Positions 1 to 8,224 of a stretch of 64,000 bases of DNA are shown here, in pieces. The position numbers were made by a program, and so were the translations under genes. Location of the stretch: assembly GCA_018676675.1 (NCBI GenBank), contig JABHEG010000385.1, positions 1 to 64,000 of the forward strand, written 5' to 3'. The stretch is from Lentisphaerota bacterium (GTDB lineage: Bacteria; Verrucomicrobiota; Lentisphaeria; Oligosphaerales; JABHEG01). The notes under the pieces are model-generated. The model was not told the origin of the DNA, ran no database searches, and worked only from the letters and a program-made list of their open reading frames with translations. Numbering within the stretch: position 1 is the first letter of the stretch; every line of letters starts with the position of its first letter.

Positions 1-1
1 C

Positions 2-157
2 GAGCTGTTTTCGTCCCTCGACAGAGGCAATGGACGCATCGCCTGCGCGGGCGCAGGGTTCGGGATCGAGCGGCTCACCTACGGCATCCTCGGCCTGGAG
101 AGCGTGCACCAGGCTTACCCCTTCCCGAGATTGGCCGAAGCCAAGATCGCTATCTGA
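2..157 (+). CDS. Class II aminoacyl-tRNA synthetase-like protein, C-terminal fragment
   Basis: The window opens inside this gene; 51 codons remain and end at TGA 155-157. The visible peptide contains GAGFGIERLTYGILGL followed by YPFPRL. This matches class II synthetase motif 3 (a G-x-G-x-[IL]-E-R ATP-binding block) and the trailing PFPR seen in the Asp/Asn/Lys subgroup. The subgroup, and whether the protein aminoacylates tRNA or is a paralogue such as an AsnA-type enzyme, cannot be decided from this piece. The OppD-type gene follows 46 bp downstream on the same strand, so the two may be co-transcribed. Confidence 0.6.
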   Translation, partial: ELFSSLDRGNGRIACAGAGFGIERLTYGILGLESVHQAYPFPRLAEAKIAI

Positions 158-203
158 GGACAGCCGGGGGGCCTCGCCCTGCGTGCCCCCCCTGCAGCCA
201 GTC

Positions 204-1199
204 ATGCAACCACTCCTACAAGTTCAGGACTTGCGAGTCACCTTCAACACGGAGGAGGGGCGCCTGACGGCTGCCGACAGCGTGTCCTTTGACATCCACC
301 CGGGCGAGGTGTTGGGGATGGTAGGCGAATCGGGCTGCGGCAAGTCCGTAACCGCCCTGAGCATCCTGCGCCTTATACCGTCCCCTCCCGGGCAGATCGC
401 CAACGGCAGAATCCTGTTGCAGGGGACAGACCTTCTGGAACTCCCAGTCCGGGAACTTCGTGACGTGCGCGGCGACAAAATCAGCATGATCTTCCAGGAA
501 CCGATGACAGCCCTGTCACCCCTTCATCGGGTTGGGAAACAGCTCGTCGAGGCCCAGCAACTTCACCGAGACGTCGACCGAAAACAGGCATGGCAGATCG
601 GCGAGGAATGGCTCCACAAGGTCGGAATTCCCGAAGCAGGAGAACGGATGTTCGCGTACCCCTTCGAGCTGTCAGGCGGAATGCGCCAACGCGTGATGAT
701 CGCCATGGCCCTCATGCTCGAACCCCAACTCATCATCGCGGACGAACCGACCACAGCCTTGGATGTCACGATCCAGGCCCAGATCCTCGATCTCATGCTT
801 GAGATGAAGAAGGATGACACGTCCGTGCTGCTGATCACCCACGATATGGGTGTGGTGTGGGATGTGTGTGACCGGGTCGTGGTCATGTATGCATCGCGCA
901 TCGTCGAGGAAGGCCCTGTCAAGGATGTCTTCAACACGCCGTTTCATCCCTACACACAGGGACTGTTGAAGTCAATGCCGGTTTTGGCGAAGGACGGAGA
1001 GCGCCTGCCTTCCATCGAGGGTCAGGTTCCTTCCCTGCTGCACCTCCCCTCAGGCTGCAATTTCGCCGGGCGTTGCCCGCACGCGACCGACCGGTGTCAC
1101 CAGGAAGAGCCCCCCCTGAGCAGCGTGGCGGATGGCCGGAAGGCAGCCTGCTTCTACGCAGAGCGTTGGCTGTCAACGACAGTGAACCAACCCGCGTAG
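204..1199 (+). CDS. Oligopeptide/dipeptide ABC transporter ATP-binding protein (OppD/DppD type)
   Basis: 331 aa, the usual OppD length. It would energise uptake of peptides, or of nickel or sugar ligands handled by this family, through a two-permease inner-membrane complex. Visible motifs are Walker A GESGCGKS, Q-loop FQEP, signature LSGGMRQR, Walker B LIIADEPTTALD and the switch His in LLITHDMG. The C-terminal OPP motif with its cysteine cluster (CNFAGRCPHATDRC) is also present. ATG 204 is chosen because homology begins at LLQVQDLRVTF; the open frame extends upstream into the synthetase gene but encodes nothing recognisable there. No permease, binding protein or OppF is visible downstream, so partners would lie upstream or elsewhere. 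The 3' end overlaps the convergent next gene by 27 bp. Confidence 0.88.
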   Translation: MQPLLQVQDLRVTFNTEEGRLTAADSVSFDIHPGEVLGMVGESGCGKSVTALSILRLIPSPPGQIANGRILLQGTDLLELPVRELRDVRGDKISMIFQEPMTALSPLHRVGKQLVEAQQLHRDVDRKQAWQIGEEWLHKVGIPEAGERMFAYPFELSGGMRQRVMIAMALMLEPQLIIADEPTTALDVTIQAQILDLMLEMKKDDTSVLLITHDMGVVWDVCDRVVVMYASRIVEEGPVKDVFNTPFHPYTQGLLKSMPVLAKDGERLPSIEGQVPSLLHLPSGCNFAGRCPHATDRCHQEEPPLSSVADGRKAACFYAERWLSTTVNQPA

Positions 1200-2219
1200 G
1201 TCACGCCCCCCGGCTAGAGCCGTTTCAGCCGCCCCTCGATCCAGCCCGATGACCAGCACATCACGTTCGACCGTCGCGTCGAATATCTTGTCCATGTCAT
1301 TCCAGTCCGGCTGTGAGAGATTGATCGCCCGAACGCCGGGAATGCTGGTAAGCCGATCGATGTAATGGTCACCCCGCCCGCAGAAATGGTCCGCCCCGCC
1401 ACCGAATGCCTCAAGTATCCGTTGGTTGTATGGCAGAATGAACTCATCGAACATGTCGGGTGACAGGTTCATGGCCGAGTCGTCCCGCAACATCACACAG
1501 CCGGGGTGCATCATCGACCAGTGAACTGCTGTGTCGCCGGTATGCGGCACAATCGTCTGCCACTCACGCATGAACGCGATGTACGTCTGAGTGACGAGAT
1601 CAAGGAGAGACTTGACCAGCTCAGGGTTGTCGAACAAAGCCAAGAATAGACTGCTTCCCCACACCACTTCGCACACATCCATGGGGCCCTGCAGATCGGG
1701 ATGGTAGATCGTGACATGCTCATGTAAGCCCGGGTAGTCGGCAAAAAGCTCGACGAAGCGACGGCCCATCTCCAGAGCTCGCCCGCCGAACCCCGCGTTG
1801 AACTCCGGAACCCCCGCGTCAATCAGTCTGCGGATGCCGTCCTCACCGTCAGCAATTGGGCATGTCGTCGGCAGCGTGTTCGTCGCGTCGTCCATGATGA
1901 ACAGTTCAACCCCAAAAAGCGAGGGCAGAATGCTCGAACCGTAGTTGCAGCGAACCGCCAGCAGATTCCCACTCCCGCCAGACAAGATGCCGGAGCATCC
2001 GGCGAGCTGCTGAAGCGCCATCCGCTCGTGGTCCTCAAGGGCCTCATTGACACGGACCTGAGGCCAGTCAAGCGACGGGGAAGACCGGGCCACGCGGGAC
2101 GGAGAGAAGATATCCCCCTTGAAATCCCCGGAAACAAACGCCTGCCAATCGGCGACAAGCTGTCCCTCAACAGACGCATCTATGCGAGACTCGAGGTCCT
2201 CGATGTAACGTTTGAGCAT
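1173..2219 (-). CDS. Uroporphyrinogen decarboxylase (URO-D) superfamily protein, methyltransferase-like
   Basis: 348 aa. It resembles the URO-D/MtaA/CmuA TIM-barrel superfamily, especially the divergent members common in anaerobes that act in corrinoid-dependent methyl transfer or have unknown roles. Recognisable stretches are GPMDVCEVVWGSS, LLDLVTQTYIAFM, the MSPDMFDEF-like block (NLSPDMFDEFILPYNQ), and a C-terminal HFCGRGDHYIDRL/INLSQPD segment, where this superfamily carries H-x-C-G metal-ligand motifs. The start at 2219 is set by AGGAGG eight bases upstream; the frame is open for 17 more codons. No corrinoid protein or methyltransferase partner is adjacent, so the substrate is unknown. 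Classical haem-pathway HemE function is unlikely given the sequence. Confidence 0.7.
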   Translation of the reverse strand: MLKRYIEDLESRIDASVEGQLVADWQAFVSGDFKGDIFSPSRVARSSPSLDWPQVRVNEALEDHERMALQQLAGCSGILSGGSGNLLAVRCNYGSSILPSLFGVELFIMDDATNTLPTTCPIADGEDGIRRLIDAGVPEFNAGFGGRALEMGRRFVELFADYPGLHEHVTIYHPDLQGPMDVCEVVWGSSLFLALFDNPELVKSLLDLVTQTYIAFMREWQTIVPHTGDTAVHWSMMHPGCVMLRDDSAMNLSPDMFDEFILPYNQRILEAFGGGADHFCGRGDHYIDRLTSIPGVRAINLSQPDWNDMDKIFDATVERDVLVIGLDRGAAETALAGGRDLRGLVHCR

Positions 2220-2744
2220 TCCCGACGCCTCCTCTTGGATGACACGTGCCCGAACAGAAGCGAAGAACATACTCCAGAGTCACGCAAAGGGAATTTCGCC
2301 CGAGCGAATTTGACATGATCTTGCACGGTCGGTAAGTTCCATCGTTGCGGTACATAGTAACAGCGGCCAGTTTAAGTGCCTCTTCGGTATCCCTGACGTC
2401 CGTCGTCGCAGGCGGAGCCGAGCCTAACTCCAACACGTGGGTAGGCGCAAAGGCCCGGCACCATGGCGATGAACGGAGACGCGACAGACAAAGCAGTCCC
2501 GGGCGGGGGCAGTCGCGCAAGCGTTCCACGGGATCCCGAAGAGGTCTTTCTTCCCTTGAGGACACGGGTCGGCTAACGCCCATCGTTGAGGGCCGCGGTT
2601 GGTGTGACACCCGACTTTGGTGGCGGAGACACCATGGGTGCCGCCAACACCGTGAGACCAGCCCTGGAAATTGGCTTGATTCCGAGCAAGGCAGCAGGCA
2701 CAAGACAGTGGCAGAAGACCCTGCCAACGGAGGAGTAAAAGACA
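2220..2744. other. Divergent intergenic region with long trpB2 leader
   Basis: 525 bp between divergent genes. It holds a candidate promoter for trpB2 at 2310-2338 and a hairpin at 2621-2646: TGGCGG pairs with CCGCCA and, after an AGA bulge, CACC pairs with GGTG around an ATG loop. That ATG (2634) opens a 34-codon frame ending six bases before the trpB2 start, with one Trp codon. In another frame four Trp codons, two of them adjacent, lie between 2599 and 2675. I see no T-box GGTGGNACC element and no U-rich terminator, so regulation by tryptophan is only a possibility. Confidence 0.4.
2310..2338 (+). promoter_or_regulatory. Candidate sigma-70 promoter for trpB2
   Basis: TTGACA at 2310-2315 (perfect -35), a 17-bp spacer, and TAAGTT at 2333-2338 (weak -10). 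Transcription from here would give a leader of about 400 nt before trpB2. Confidence 0.35.
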
Positions 2745-4109
2745 ATGAGTGACCCCACCAAAATCTTCCTGAACGAACAGGACATGCCGACGCAATGGTA
2801 CAACATCGCCGCGGACATGCCGACCCCGATGAAGCCGCCGCTGCATCCGGGAACAGGACAGCCCATCGGGCCCGAGGATCTCGCGCCCGTGTTCCCCATG
2901 AACCTCATTGAGCAGGAAGTCTCGCAGGAACGGTGGATTGACATCCCAGACGAGGTCATGGAAAAACTGCTGCTCTGGCGCCCCAGCCCGCTCTACCGCG
3001 CCAAGGCGCTGGAAAAGGCCCTGGATACTCCGGCCAAGATCTTCTACAAGAATGAAGGTGTGTCACCCGCCGGTAGCCACAAGCCAAACACCGCTATCCC
3101 CCAAGCCTATTACAATAAGGAATTCGGGATCAAGCGGCTGACCACCGAGACCGGAGCCGGACAGTGGGGCAGCGCGCTCGCGTTCGCCTGCCAGCTCTTC
3201 GGACTTGAGCTCAAAGTCTACATGGTTCGCATCAGCTTCGACCAGAAACCGTTCCGGAAGCTCATGATGCAGACATGGGGTGCAGACTGCATCCCGAGCC
3301 CGAGCCCCACGACCCAGGCTGGTCGCGCAATTCTTGAGAAAATGCCGGACACCCCTGGCAGCCTCGGAATAGCAATCAGTGAAGCAATCGAGGATGCCGT
3401 TACCTCAGAGAATACCCGGTACTCTCTCGGCAGCGTGCTGAACCATGTGATGCTCCACCAGACCATCATCGGCCAGGAAGCGAAGAAGCAGATGGCGATG
3501 GTCAACGCCTACCCCGACGTCATCATCGGGTGCGCAGGCGGCGGTTCCAACTTCGCGGGCTTATCCTTCCCGTTCATCTGCGACAAGATCCATGGCAAAG
3601 ACATGCGTGTGATCGCCGTTGAACCGGCAGCATGCCCGACCCTGACCAAAGCCCCCTTCGCCTACGACTTTGGCGATACGGCAATGACCACTCCGCTGCT
3701 GCCCATGCACTCGCTCGGCCACAACTTCGTGCCGCCCCCGCTGCATGCCGGCGGCCTGCGCTACCACGGCATGTCTCCGCTCGTCAGCCAGCTCGTCATG
3801 GACGATCTGATCGAGCCGCTTGCCCTGCATCAGCTTGAGTGCTACAAGGCTGCCGTGCTCTGGGCTCGGACCGAGGGCTTTATCTCGGCTCCTGAGACCT
3901 CCCACGCCCTTGCTGCGACGGTGAGAGAAGCTCAGCGTGCCAAAGAGGAAGGCAAGGAACGCGTCATCCTCATGAACTGGTCCGGCCACGGGCTGATGGA
4001 CCTCCTCGGCTACGACGCCTACCTGTCGGGCAAGCTCAGTGACTACTCCCTGCCCCAGGAAGCAATCGAGCAGGCACTCCACGACCTGGACGGTCTGCCG
4101 AAGCCGTAG
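2745..4109 (+). CDS. trpB2: TrpB2-type tryptophan synthase beta chain
   Basis: 454 aa PLP enzyme that condenses indole and serine to tryptophan. The length and the N-terminal extension (NEQDMPTQWYNIAADMP) are typical of the TrpB2 subfamily rather than TrpB1, which is about 400 aa. The PLP lysine lies in GSHKPNTAIPQAYYN, the substrate loop in TETGAGQWGSALAFA, and the phosphate cup in GCAGGGSNFAG. GGAGGAG lies ten bases before the ATG. No trpA or other trp genes are adjacent. TrpB2 proteins often act without TrpA, for example in indole salvage, which fits this orphan position. A strong hairpin follows at 4158-4190. Confidence 0.93.
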   Translation: MSDPTKIFLNEQDMPTQWYNIAADMPTPMKPPLHPGTGQPIGPEDLAPVFPMNLIEQEVSQERWIDIPDEVMEKLLLWRPSPLYRAKALEKALDTPAKIFYKNEGVSPAGSHKPNTAIPQAYYNKEFGIKRLTTETGAGQWGSALAFACQLFGLELKVYMVRISFDQKPFRKLMMQTWGADCIPSPSPTTQAGRAILEKMPDTPGSLGIAISEAIEDAVTSENTRYSLGSVLNHVMLHQTIIGQEAKKQMAMVNAYPDVIIGCAGGGSNFAGLSFPFICDKIHGKDMRVIAVEPAACPTLTKAPFAYDFGDTAMTTPLLPMHSLGHNFVPPPLHAGGLRYHGMSPLVSQLVMDDLIEPLALHQLECYKAAVLWARTEGFISAPETSHALAATVREAQRAKEEGKERVILMNWSGHGLMDLLGYDAYLSGKLSDYSLPQEAIEQALHDLDGLPKP

Positions 4110-4157
4110 ACGAGTACATTCAGAATACCTCTGAATACCGTAGTGGTTGATCATCTG

Positions 4158-4190
4158 TGTCCCCGGGTCAGTTTTCCTGGCCCGGGGACA
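4158..4190 (+). terminator. Strong GC hairpin after trpB2
   Basis: TGTCCCCGGGTCAG and CTGGCCCGGGGACA form a 14-bp stem with one G-U pair and a TTTTC loop. There is no U-tract, so it may be a transcript-end stabiliser or a non-canonical terminator separating trpB2 from the small Cys-rich gene. Confidence 0.5.
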
Positions 4191-4227
4191 TCGCTTTCAG
4201 CTCGTGGAACGCAAAGGAATCCGATCG

Positions 4228-4506
4228 ATGTCGGATCAGCCCGAACAACGCTGTCAACGCTGCAAACGCCTCGGCCATGAAGTGCCGTTTGAGTACTGCT
4301 TCACCCAGGAGAGCGACCAAGTTTGCCCGGAGATCCTGAACTGCTGGTGGGAGCGCTTCGATGTCCGCACATGCTTGGCTGACAGGCTTGGGAAGGACGT
4401 CGTGAAGGAGCTTGAGAGTCCACGGCAGCAACAGCCGAAAATCCTCGGCCTCCTGGAACTCATTGAGCAGGCCAAGAAACGGCAGGTAAAACCGTCGGGG
4501 GAGTGA
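4228..4506 (+). CDS. Small cysteine-rich conserved-type protein of unknown function
   Basis: 92 aa. The N-terminal half has CQRCKRLG (a CxxC knuckle) followed by C at the end of VPFEYC and by VCPEILNCWWERFDVRTC. At least six cysteines are spaced as in a small zinc or Fe-S binding fold. The C-terminal third is a charged helix (LELIEQAKKR). No signal peptide or membrane segment is seen. ATG 4228 is preceded by AAAGGA. An upstream in-frame start at 4147 would fall before the hairpin at 4158-4190 and is less likely. I do not recognise a named family. Its position just after trpB2 gives no firm functional link because the hairpin separates them. Confidence 0.6.
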   Translation: MSDQPEQRCQRCKRLGHEVPFEYCFTQESDQVCPEILNCWWERFDVRTCLADRLGKDVVKELESPRQQQPKILGLLELIEQAKKRQVKPSGE

Positions 4507-4589
4507 TCCTCGGACGCTTGCCCGCCTCGAGCCCCTGCGGGAAAGCCCCCCGCCCTCCCTGTCGCTATCCCCCCCCTCGACGACAGAAT

Positions 4590-5093
4590 TCAATCGTCGG
4601 AAGGCATCTGCTCGGCGGACGGAATCGCCGACGTGTACGTCTCCAAGTCATACCGGATCAGCTTCTCGGGTACTGGTAGCCGGTCCAGGACCACGCCCGA
4701 CTCCCCGAGGAAATGCTCTCCAAGATTGTCATGGTACTCGGAGAAGACGACGACACGGCCGATCCCTGCCGCAATTAATGCCTTGGCGCAAGCTGTGCAC
4801 GGCATGTTCGTCACGTAGGCTGTCGCGCCGGCCAGGCTAACCGCATGCCGAGCCGCATGACAGATGGCGTTGATCTCGGCATGGTTTGTGCGAACGCAAT
4901 GTCCTTTGACCACAATGCAGCCATCAGAATAACAGTGCGGCGTATCCGGCAGCGACCCGTTGTAGCCAGTCGAGAGTACGTAGCGATCCTTCACCAGCAC
5001 ACACCCGCAGTGCATTCGGGGGCAGGTGGCGCGTTCCGAGGCAAGCATAGCCAGCTTCAGAAAATACTCATCCCAAGAGGGACGTCTCCACAT
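4590..5093 (-). CDS. Deoxycytidylate (dCMP) deaminase, ComEB family
   Basis: 167 aa. A zinc enzyme converting dCMP to dUMP for dTTP synthesis, or a related late-competence ComEB-type deaminase. The N-terminus RPSWDEYFLKLAMLASERATC is diagnostic. Zinc and catalytic residues are H71-A-E73 and PC99-TA-C102, with the family's accessory Cys/His cluster at residues 24-29. ATG 5093 gives the normal length but lacks a good ribosome-binding site; TTG 5117, preceded by GGGGAG at seven bases, is a credible alternative adding eight residues. It is transcribed divergently from the next gene, with starts close together. Confidence 0.85.
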   Translation of the reverse strand: MWRRPSWDEYFLKLAMLASERATCPRMHCGCVLVKDRYVLSTGYNGSLPDTPHCYSDGCIVVKGHCVRTNHAEINAICHAARHAVSLAGATAYVTNMPCTACAKALIAAGIGRVVVFSEYHDNLGEHFLGESGVVLDRLPVPEKLIRYDLETYTSAIPSAEQMPSDD

Positions 5094-5098
5094 GCGCT

Positions 5099-5126
5099 TT
5101 GGTTTCTCAACGCTCAAGAATAGACT
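5099..5126 (+). promoter_or_regulatory. Candidate promoter of the spermidine-synthase-like gene
   Basis: TTGGTT at 5099-5104, a 16-bp spacer and TAGACT at 5121-5126. The start site would be near 5133, where an in-frame TTG occurs, so the message could be leaderless if that TTG is used. The same TAGACT -10 occurs before the U32 gene. Confidence 0.3.
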
Positions 5127-5201
5127 CCCCTGTTGAAAACAGACGTTCCCACGGTATCCTCCGCTCCAAGGCGCAGGAAAAAAAACGACCCGGCTGACGG
5201 C

Positions 5202-7415
5202 ATGCCCAACATACTCCACCGAGACCCCGAATCCACCACGCCCCCCACTCCCCGGGCGAGCCCCAGTTCGCCTAACTCCCAAGACCTGCACACGTTCATG
5301 TTGGCCCTCGGTTACCTGACCATCGGCTCGCAGATCGTTCTCGTACGTGAGCTCTTCACCGTGCTCTACGGGAGCGACTTGGCTCTCGCATTCACCCTCG
5401 CAAGCTGGACGCTACTCACCGGGGTCGGCTTGCGCTGGTTTGGACCTCTGCTCCGTGCTCAACCCCGCGCCGCCCCTCTGGGGCTCCCAGTCTACGTACT
5501 CACAGTGACTCTCGTGTTCCTCCGAGTCCGACAGTGGGGCGCAAACGACCTGGTCGTGCTGGCGGACTACCTCAAAATACCCGTCCTGCTTGCCCTCCCC
5601 TGTTTGCTTGGCGGGGCGCTCTTCAGTTGGGGATTGGGGCTCGTCCCAAACGCCGCCACCCGTGCCGCCAAAGCGTACAGCTGGGAAACACTTGGAGGGC
5701 TGGTCGTTGGACTCGTGACAACAGTCTATTTCGTTGCTGGAGGGCTGTCCGTCCCTCTGCTGATGCTGTTCGCTGCGGTCTCTCTCAGCCAAACAGGTCG
5801 TTCTCCGCTGAGAGGGCGCCCGTATGGGTTCCTGGCCCTCGGCATCATTGCCCCAGCCCTTCTCCCCCTGGTAACCCCGCTTCGTGCACTCGAACACCGG
5901 ACCCTCCGACTGCACTATCCCAAGCACGAGGTCCTGGCTCATCGCAACAGCCCCTATGGGAGCCTAACTGCACTCGAACGTGGGGGAAACGCTTTCGTCT
6001 GCGAGAACGGCGTGCCACTGCCGTCCTTCACGTCCACTCCGTCCACGGAAGCGCTGGCCGCATTCGTCACCCAGTTCCCCGCCAGGTGGGAGGATGTACT
6101 CGTGCTTCGAGCCTGGAGCCATGGGTACACTTCCCAAATCACCAGCTTCCGGGACTGCCATACCGCCTGGTATGAACAAGACCGAGCCAAATACCGTTTC
6201 GCACTCAAGTGGCAAACCGACGCGCAAGGACAACCGGCCCTGCCGATCACATTCGCCCCCAACCCCTGGGAGAGAAACCGGGGGAATACCTATGATCTGA
6301 TCCTCCATCTCGCATCCACACCGGGGGCCCTTCAGGCCAACTCCGAACTGACGAGAGAGTTCTTCCTGGAAACGAGGAAACACCTACGAGATGATGGCGT
6401 GTTGGCTGTTGTGCTCCCTGCAGCACCGGGCTTCAGTCACCCTCTGCAGGAGACGTTCTTCACCAGCGTTCTGGCGGCCATGCAGTGCCATTTCCCCACC
6501 TGTAGACGCTTCGATACAGAGCTGGGGGCGATGGTTCTGTTCGGGTCGATGCAACCGATTCGGACAGTGTTCTCCGCGGATCTCCTGGAAGCAAGATACA
6601 GCATTCCTCCCGACGCTCAGGACATCCCCGCCGAAGTACGCGCCATCTTCGCGAATGCCGAGCTTGGGGCCCTGCTCTCGCCACCTGACAAGCCCGCAGC
6701 GCCTGTCAACTCCCTTGCCGCTCCACACGCCTACTTCGCCTACACACACTTCCGAGGCAGATTCGTGGAGGGAGGCGGACGCCTCTGGGCCACTATCCTA
6801 AGGAAACGTCCCCTCCCCTGGGCGGTAGCTCTGGCCCTGGTGTTCCTCGTTGGGGCATGGCTCCCAGAGCGGTCCTGCAGAGGGGGGAGTCGGCTTTTCT
6901 GGAGCAGCTGGATCACGACCATGACCATGCTTTTTTCCCTCTATCTCTTCCAGTCAATCGTCGGCCAGGCATACTGGCTCGTTGCACTGATCGTGGCCGG
7001 AGCCATGTCTGGAATCTGGCTTGGCGCTCACCCACGACCAGTGCAGAAATGTGGGAACGTGGTGGAGCACTGGTCCCCCTTGACCATCGGGATCCTCCCC
7101 CTGTTGTTCATGGCTCCCGGGGCGCTGACGCGCGTCCCTTCTGGCCTTCTGGCCGTGGGGTTGCTTGCCGCAAACGTCGCTGTCAGCGGACACTTGGGGA
7201 TTCGTGTGCGGTTGGCCAGCTCGTACCAACACTCCACCCCGAAAAGAGCTGAATCCCTGTTCCTACTGGACCTTCTGGGGGCCTCCGGAGGAATGCTCGT
7301 GGGAGGGGTGGTCCTGCCATGGTGGTGCGGCTTCCAGAACGCAGCTTATCTGTGCGTCATAGCCGCTGCCTGCACGTTGATAGGCTCGAAGGTGAGAGAC
7401 AGGCGGCTGGCCTGA
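5202..7415 (+). CDS. Polytopic membrane protein with degenerate spermidine synthase-like domain
   Basis: About 737 aa from ATG 5202. The frame is open from TTG 5133, and homology-like hydrophobic sequence begins near 5298, so the start is uncertain. Order: a Pro/Ser-rich tail, several membrane segments (FMLALGYLTIGSQIVLVREL resembles fused membrane/SpeE proteins), a soluble central domain, and about five further membrane segments. The central domain keeps the aminopropyltransferase pattern YDLILHL...TREFFLETRKHLRDDGVLAVVLP. The SAM-binding GGGDG loop is absent: VLVLRAWSHGY stands where it should be. Catalysis of spermidine formation is therefore doubtful; a sensor, scaffold or altered substrate role is possible. 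No polyamine genes are adjacent. Confidence 0.6.
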   Translation: MPNILHRDPESTTPPTPRASPSSPNSQDLHTFMLALGYLTIGSQIVLVRELFTVLYGSDLALAFTLASWTLLTGVGLRWFGPLLRAQPRAAPLGLPVYVLTVTLVFLRVRQWGANDLVVLADYLKIPVLLALPCLLGGALFSWGLGLVPNAATRAAKAYSWETLGGLVVGLVTTVYFVAGGLSVPLLMLFAAVSLSQTGRSPLRGRPYGFLALGIIAPALLPLVTPLRALEHRTLRLHYPKHEVLAHRNSPYGSLTALERGGNAFVCENGVPLPSFTSTPSTEALAAFVTQFPARWEDVLVLRAWSHGYTSQITSFRDCHTAWYEQDRAKYRFALKWQTDAQGQPALPITFAPNPWERNRGNTYDLILHLASTPGALQANSELTREFFLETRKHLRDDGVLAVVLPAAPGFSHPLQETFFTSVLAAMQCHFPTCRRFDTELGAMVLFGSMQPIRTVFSADLLEARYSIPPDAQDIPAEVRAIFANAELGALLSPPDKPAAPVNSLAAPHAYFAYTHFRGRFVEGGGRLWATILRKRPLPWAVALALVFLVGAWLPERSCRGGSRLFWSSWITTMTMLFSLYLFQSIVGQAYWLVALIVAGAMSGIWLGAHPRPVQKCGNVVEHWSPLTIGILPLLFMAPGALTRVPSGLLAVGLLAANVAVSGHLGIRVRLASSYQHSTPKRAESLFLLDLLGASGGMLVGGVVLPWWCGFQNAAYLCVIAAACTLIGSKVRDRRLA

Positions 7416-7458
7416 CCGGCAAAGCGGCCTGGGGAAGAGTCCAAGCAGACGATTGACG

Positions 7459-8160
7459 CTATTCGTTGTCTTTTGTCAGCTCTTTGAAGCCGGGAAGAGT
7501 GAGTTTGAATTCCTTCTTCGGGACTTCCTCAACAGGCGTCTCCGGAACGTTCGCAGGTTTCCGCTCCTCCCCTTCCGGAAGCTCGAAAATCGCATCCTCT
7601 GCCTTGCCGTATGCCTGCTCATGAATGTGGCGGATGGTCTCCCCCAGATCCCATAGGGAGTAGTGTGTGGGGATGGTGCCAACCAGATTCACCACCCGGC
7701 GTTTCCCCTCTGACACAATCTCGTGGTCGGGCCGGTCGTTCACCAACACCGCCGCACAAAACGATCCGGCCTTGTTCGTGAGATCCGCTTCGTCGTAATC
7801 GCTCATCCCCTTGAACTCAACCCGAATCTCCGCTGGACGTTTGGCGGCGGTCTCCTGCAGGAACTTTATGATCGGGTCATGGCAATCCGTCCCTTCAGGA
7901 AGAACGCACTCTATCCTGACTTTGGCCTGGGGTGACCCCACTGGGTCAATCTCGATCTTCTTGTGGTCGTCGTGGTCGTGCCCTGAGTGGGCCACAGCAG
8001 AAGGACCGCCTGGCTTCCCGCCACGCCCGCCCCCTATCCAGTACATAAAGCCACTCCAGACCAACAGCGCGACAATCACGCCAATGATCTTCATCACGAC
8101 GCGCAACCGTCGAGCCCGTTCGTAGTCTTCACGAGCGGTCTCACTGCGGAATTCAGGCAT
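7459..8160 (-). CDS. Membrane-anchored thioredoxin-like two-cysteine protein
   Basis: 233 aa. A short charged N-terminus, one membrane segment (about 23-41, MKIIGVIVALLVWSGFMYWI), a Gly- and His-rich linker (HSGHDHDDHKK), then an extracytoplasmic domain of about 120 residues, and a Pro/Glu-rich tail. The domain has C93 and C135, with the pattern C-x41-C followed by VLVND. The preceding protein shows the same layout, so the two are likely paralogues. The start at 8160 is chosen by GAGAGGCG just upstream; the frame is open for 19 more codons. It is last in an apparent operon with the ABC genes. The thioredoxin-like fold is my inference from the beta-alpha pattern; there is no CxxC, so disulfide reductase activity is not indicated. 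Confidence 0.5.
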   Translation of the reverse strand: MPEFRSETAREDYERARRLRVVMKIIGVIVALLVWSGFMYWIGGGRGGKPGGPSAVAHSGHDHDDHKKIEIDPVGSPQAKVRIECVLPEGTDCHDPIIKFLQETAAKRPAEIRVEFKGMSDYDEADLTNKAGSFCAAVLVNDRPDHEIVSEGKRRVVNLVGTIPTHYSLWDLGETIRHIHEQAYGKAEDAIFELPEGEERKPANVPETPVEEVPKKEFKLTLPGFKELTKDNE

Positions 8161-8224
8161 GTTCGCCTCTCGGCGCATCACCTTGAGTTGATCATCATCG
8201 ACGCCAACGGGTGCCACCGTGCAA

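Noticed and set aside
2599..2744. T-box riboswitch before trpB2
   Set aside because: No GGTGGNACC core and no specifier-loop arrangement or terminator was found.
2345..2752. 135-codon frame covering the trpB2 leader
   Set aside because: It starts at TTG, is Arg/Ser-rich without motifs, and runs into the trpB2 start. Retained only as a note on Trp codons.
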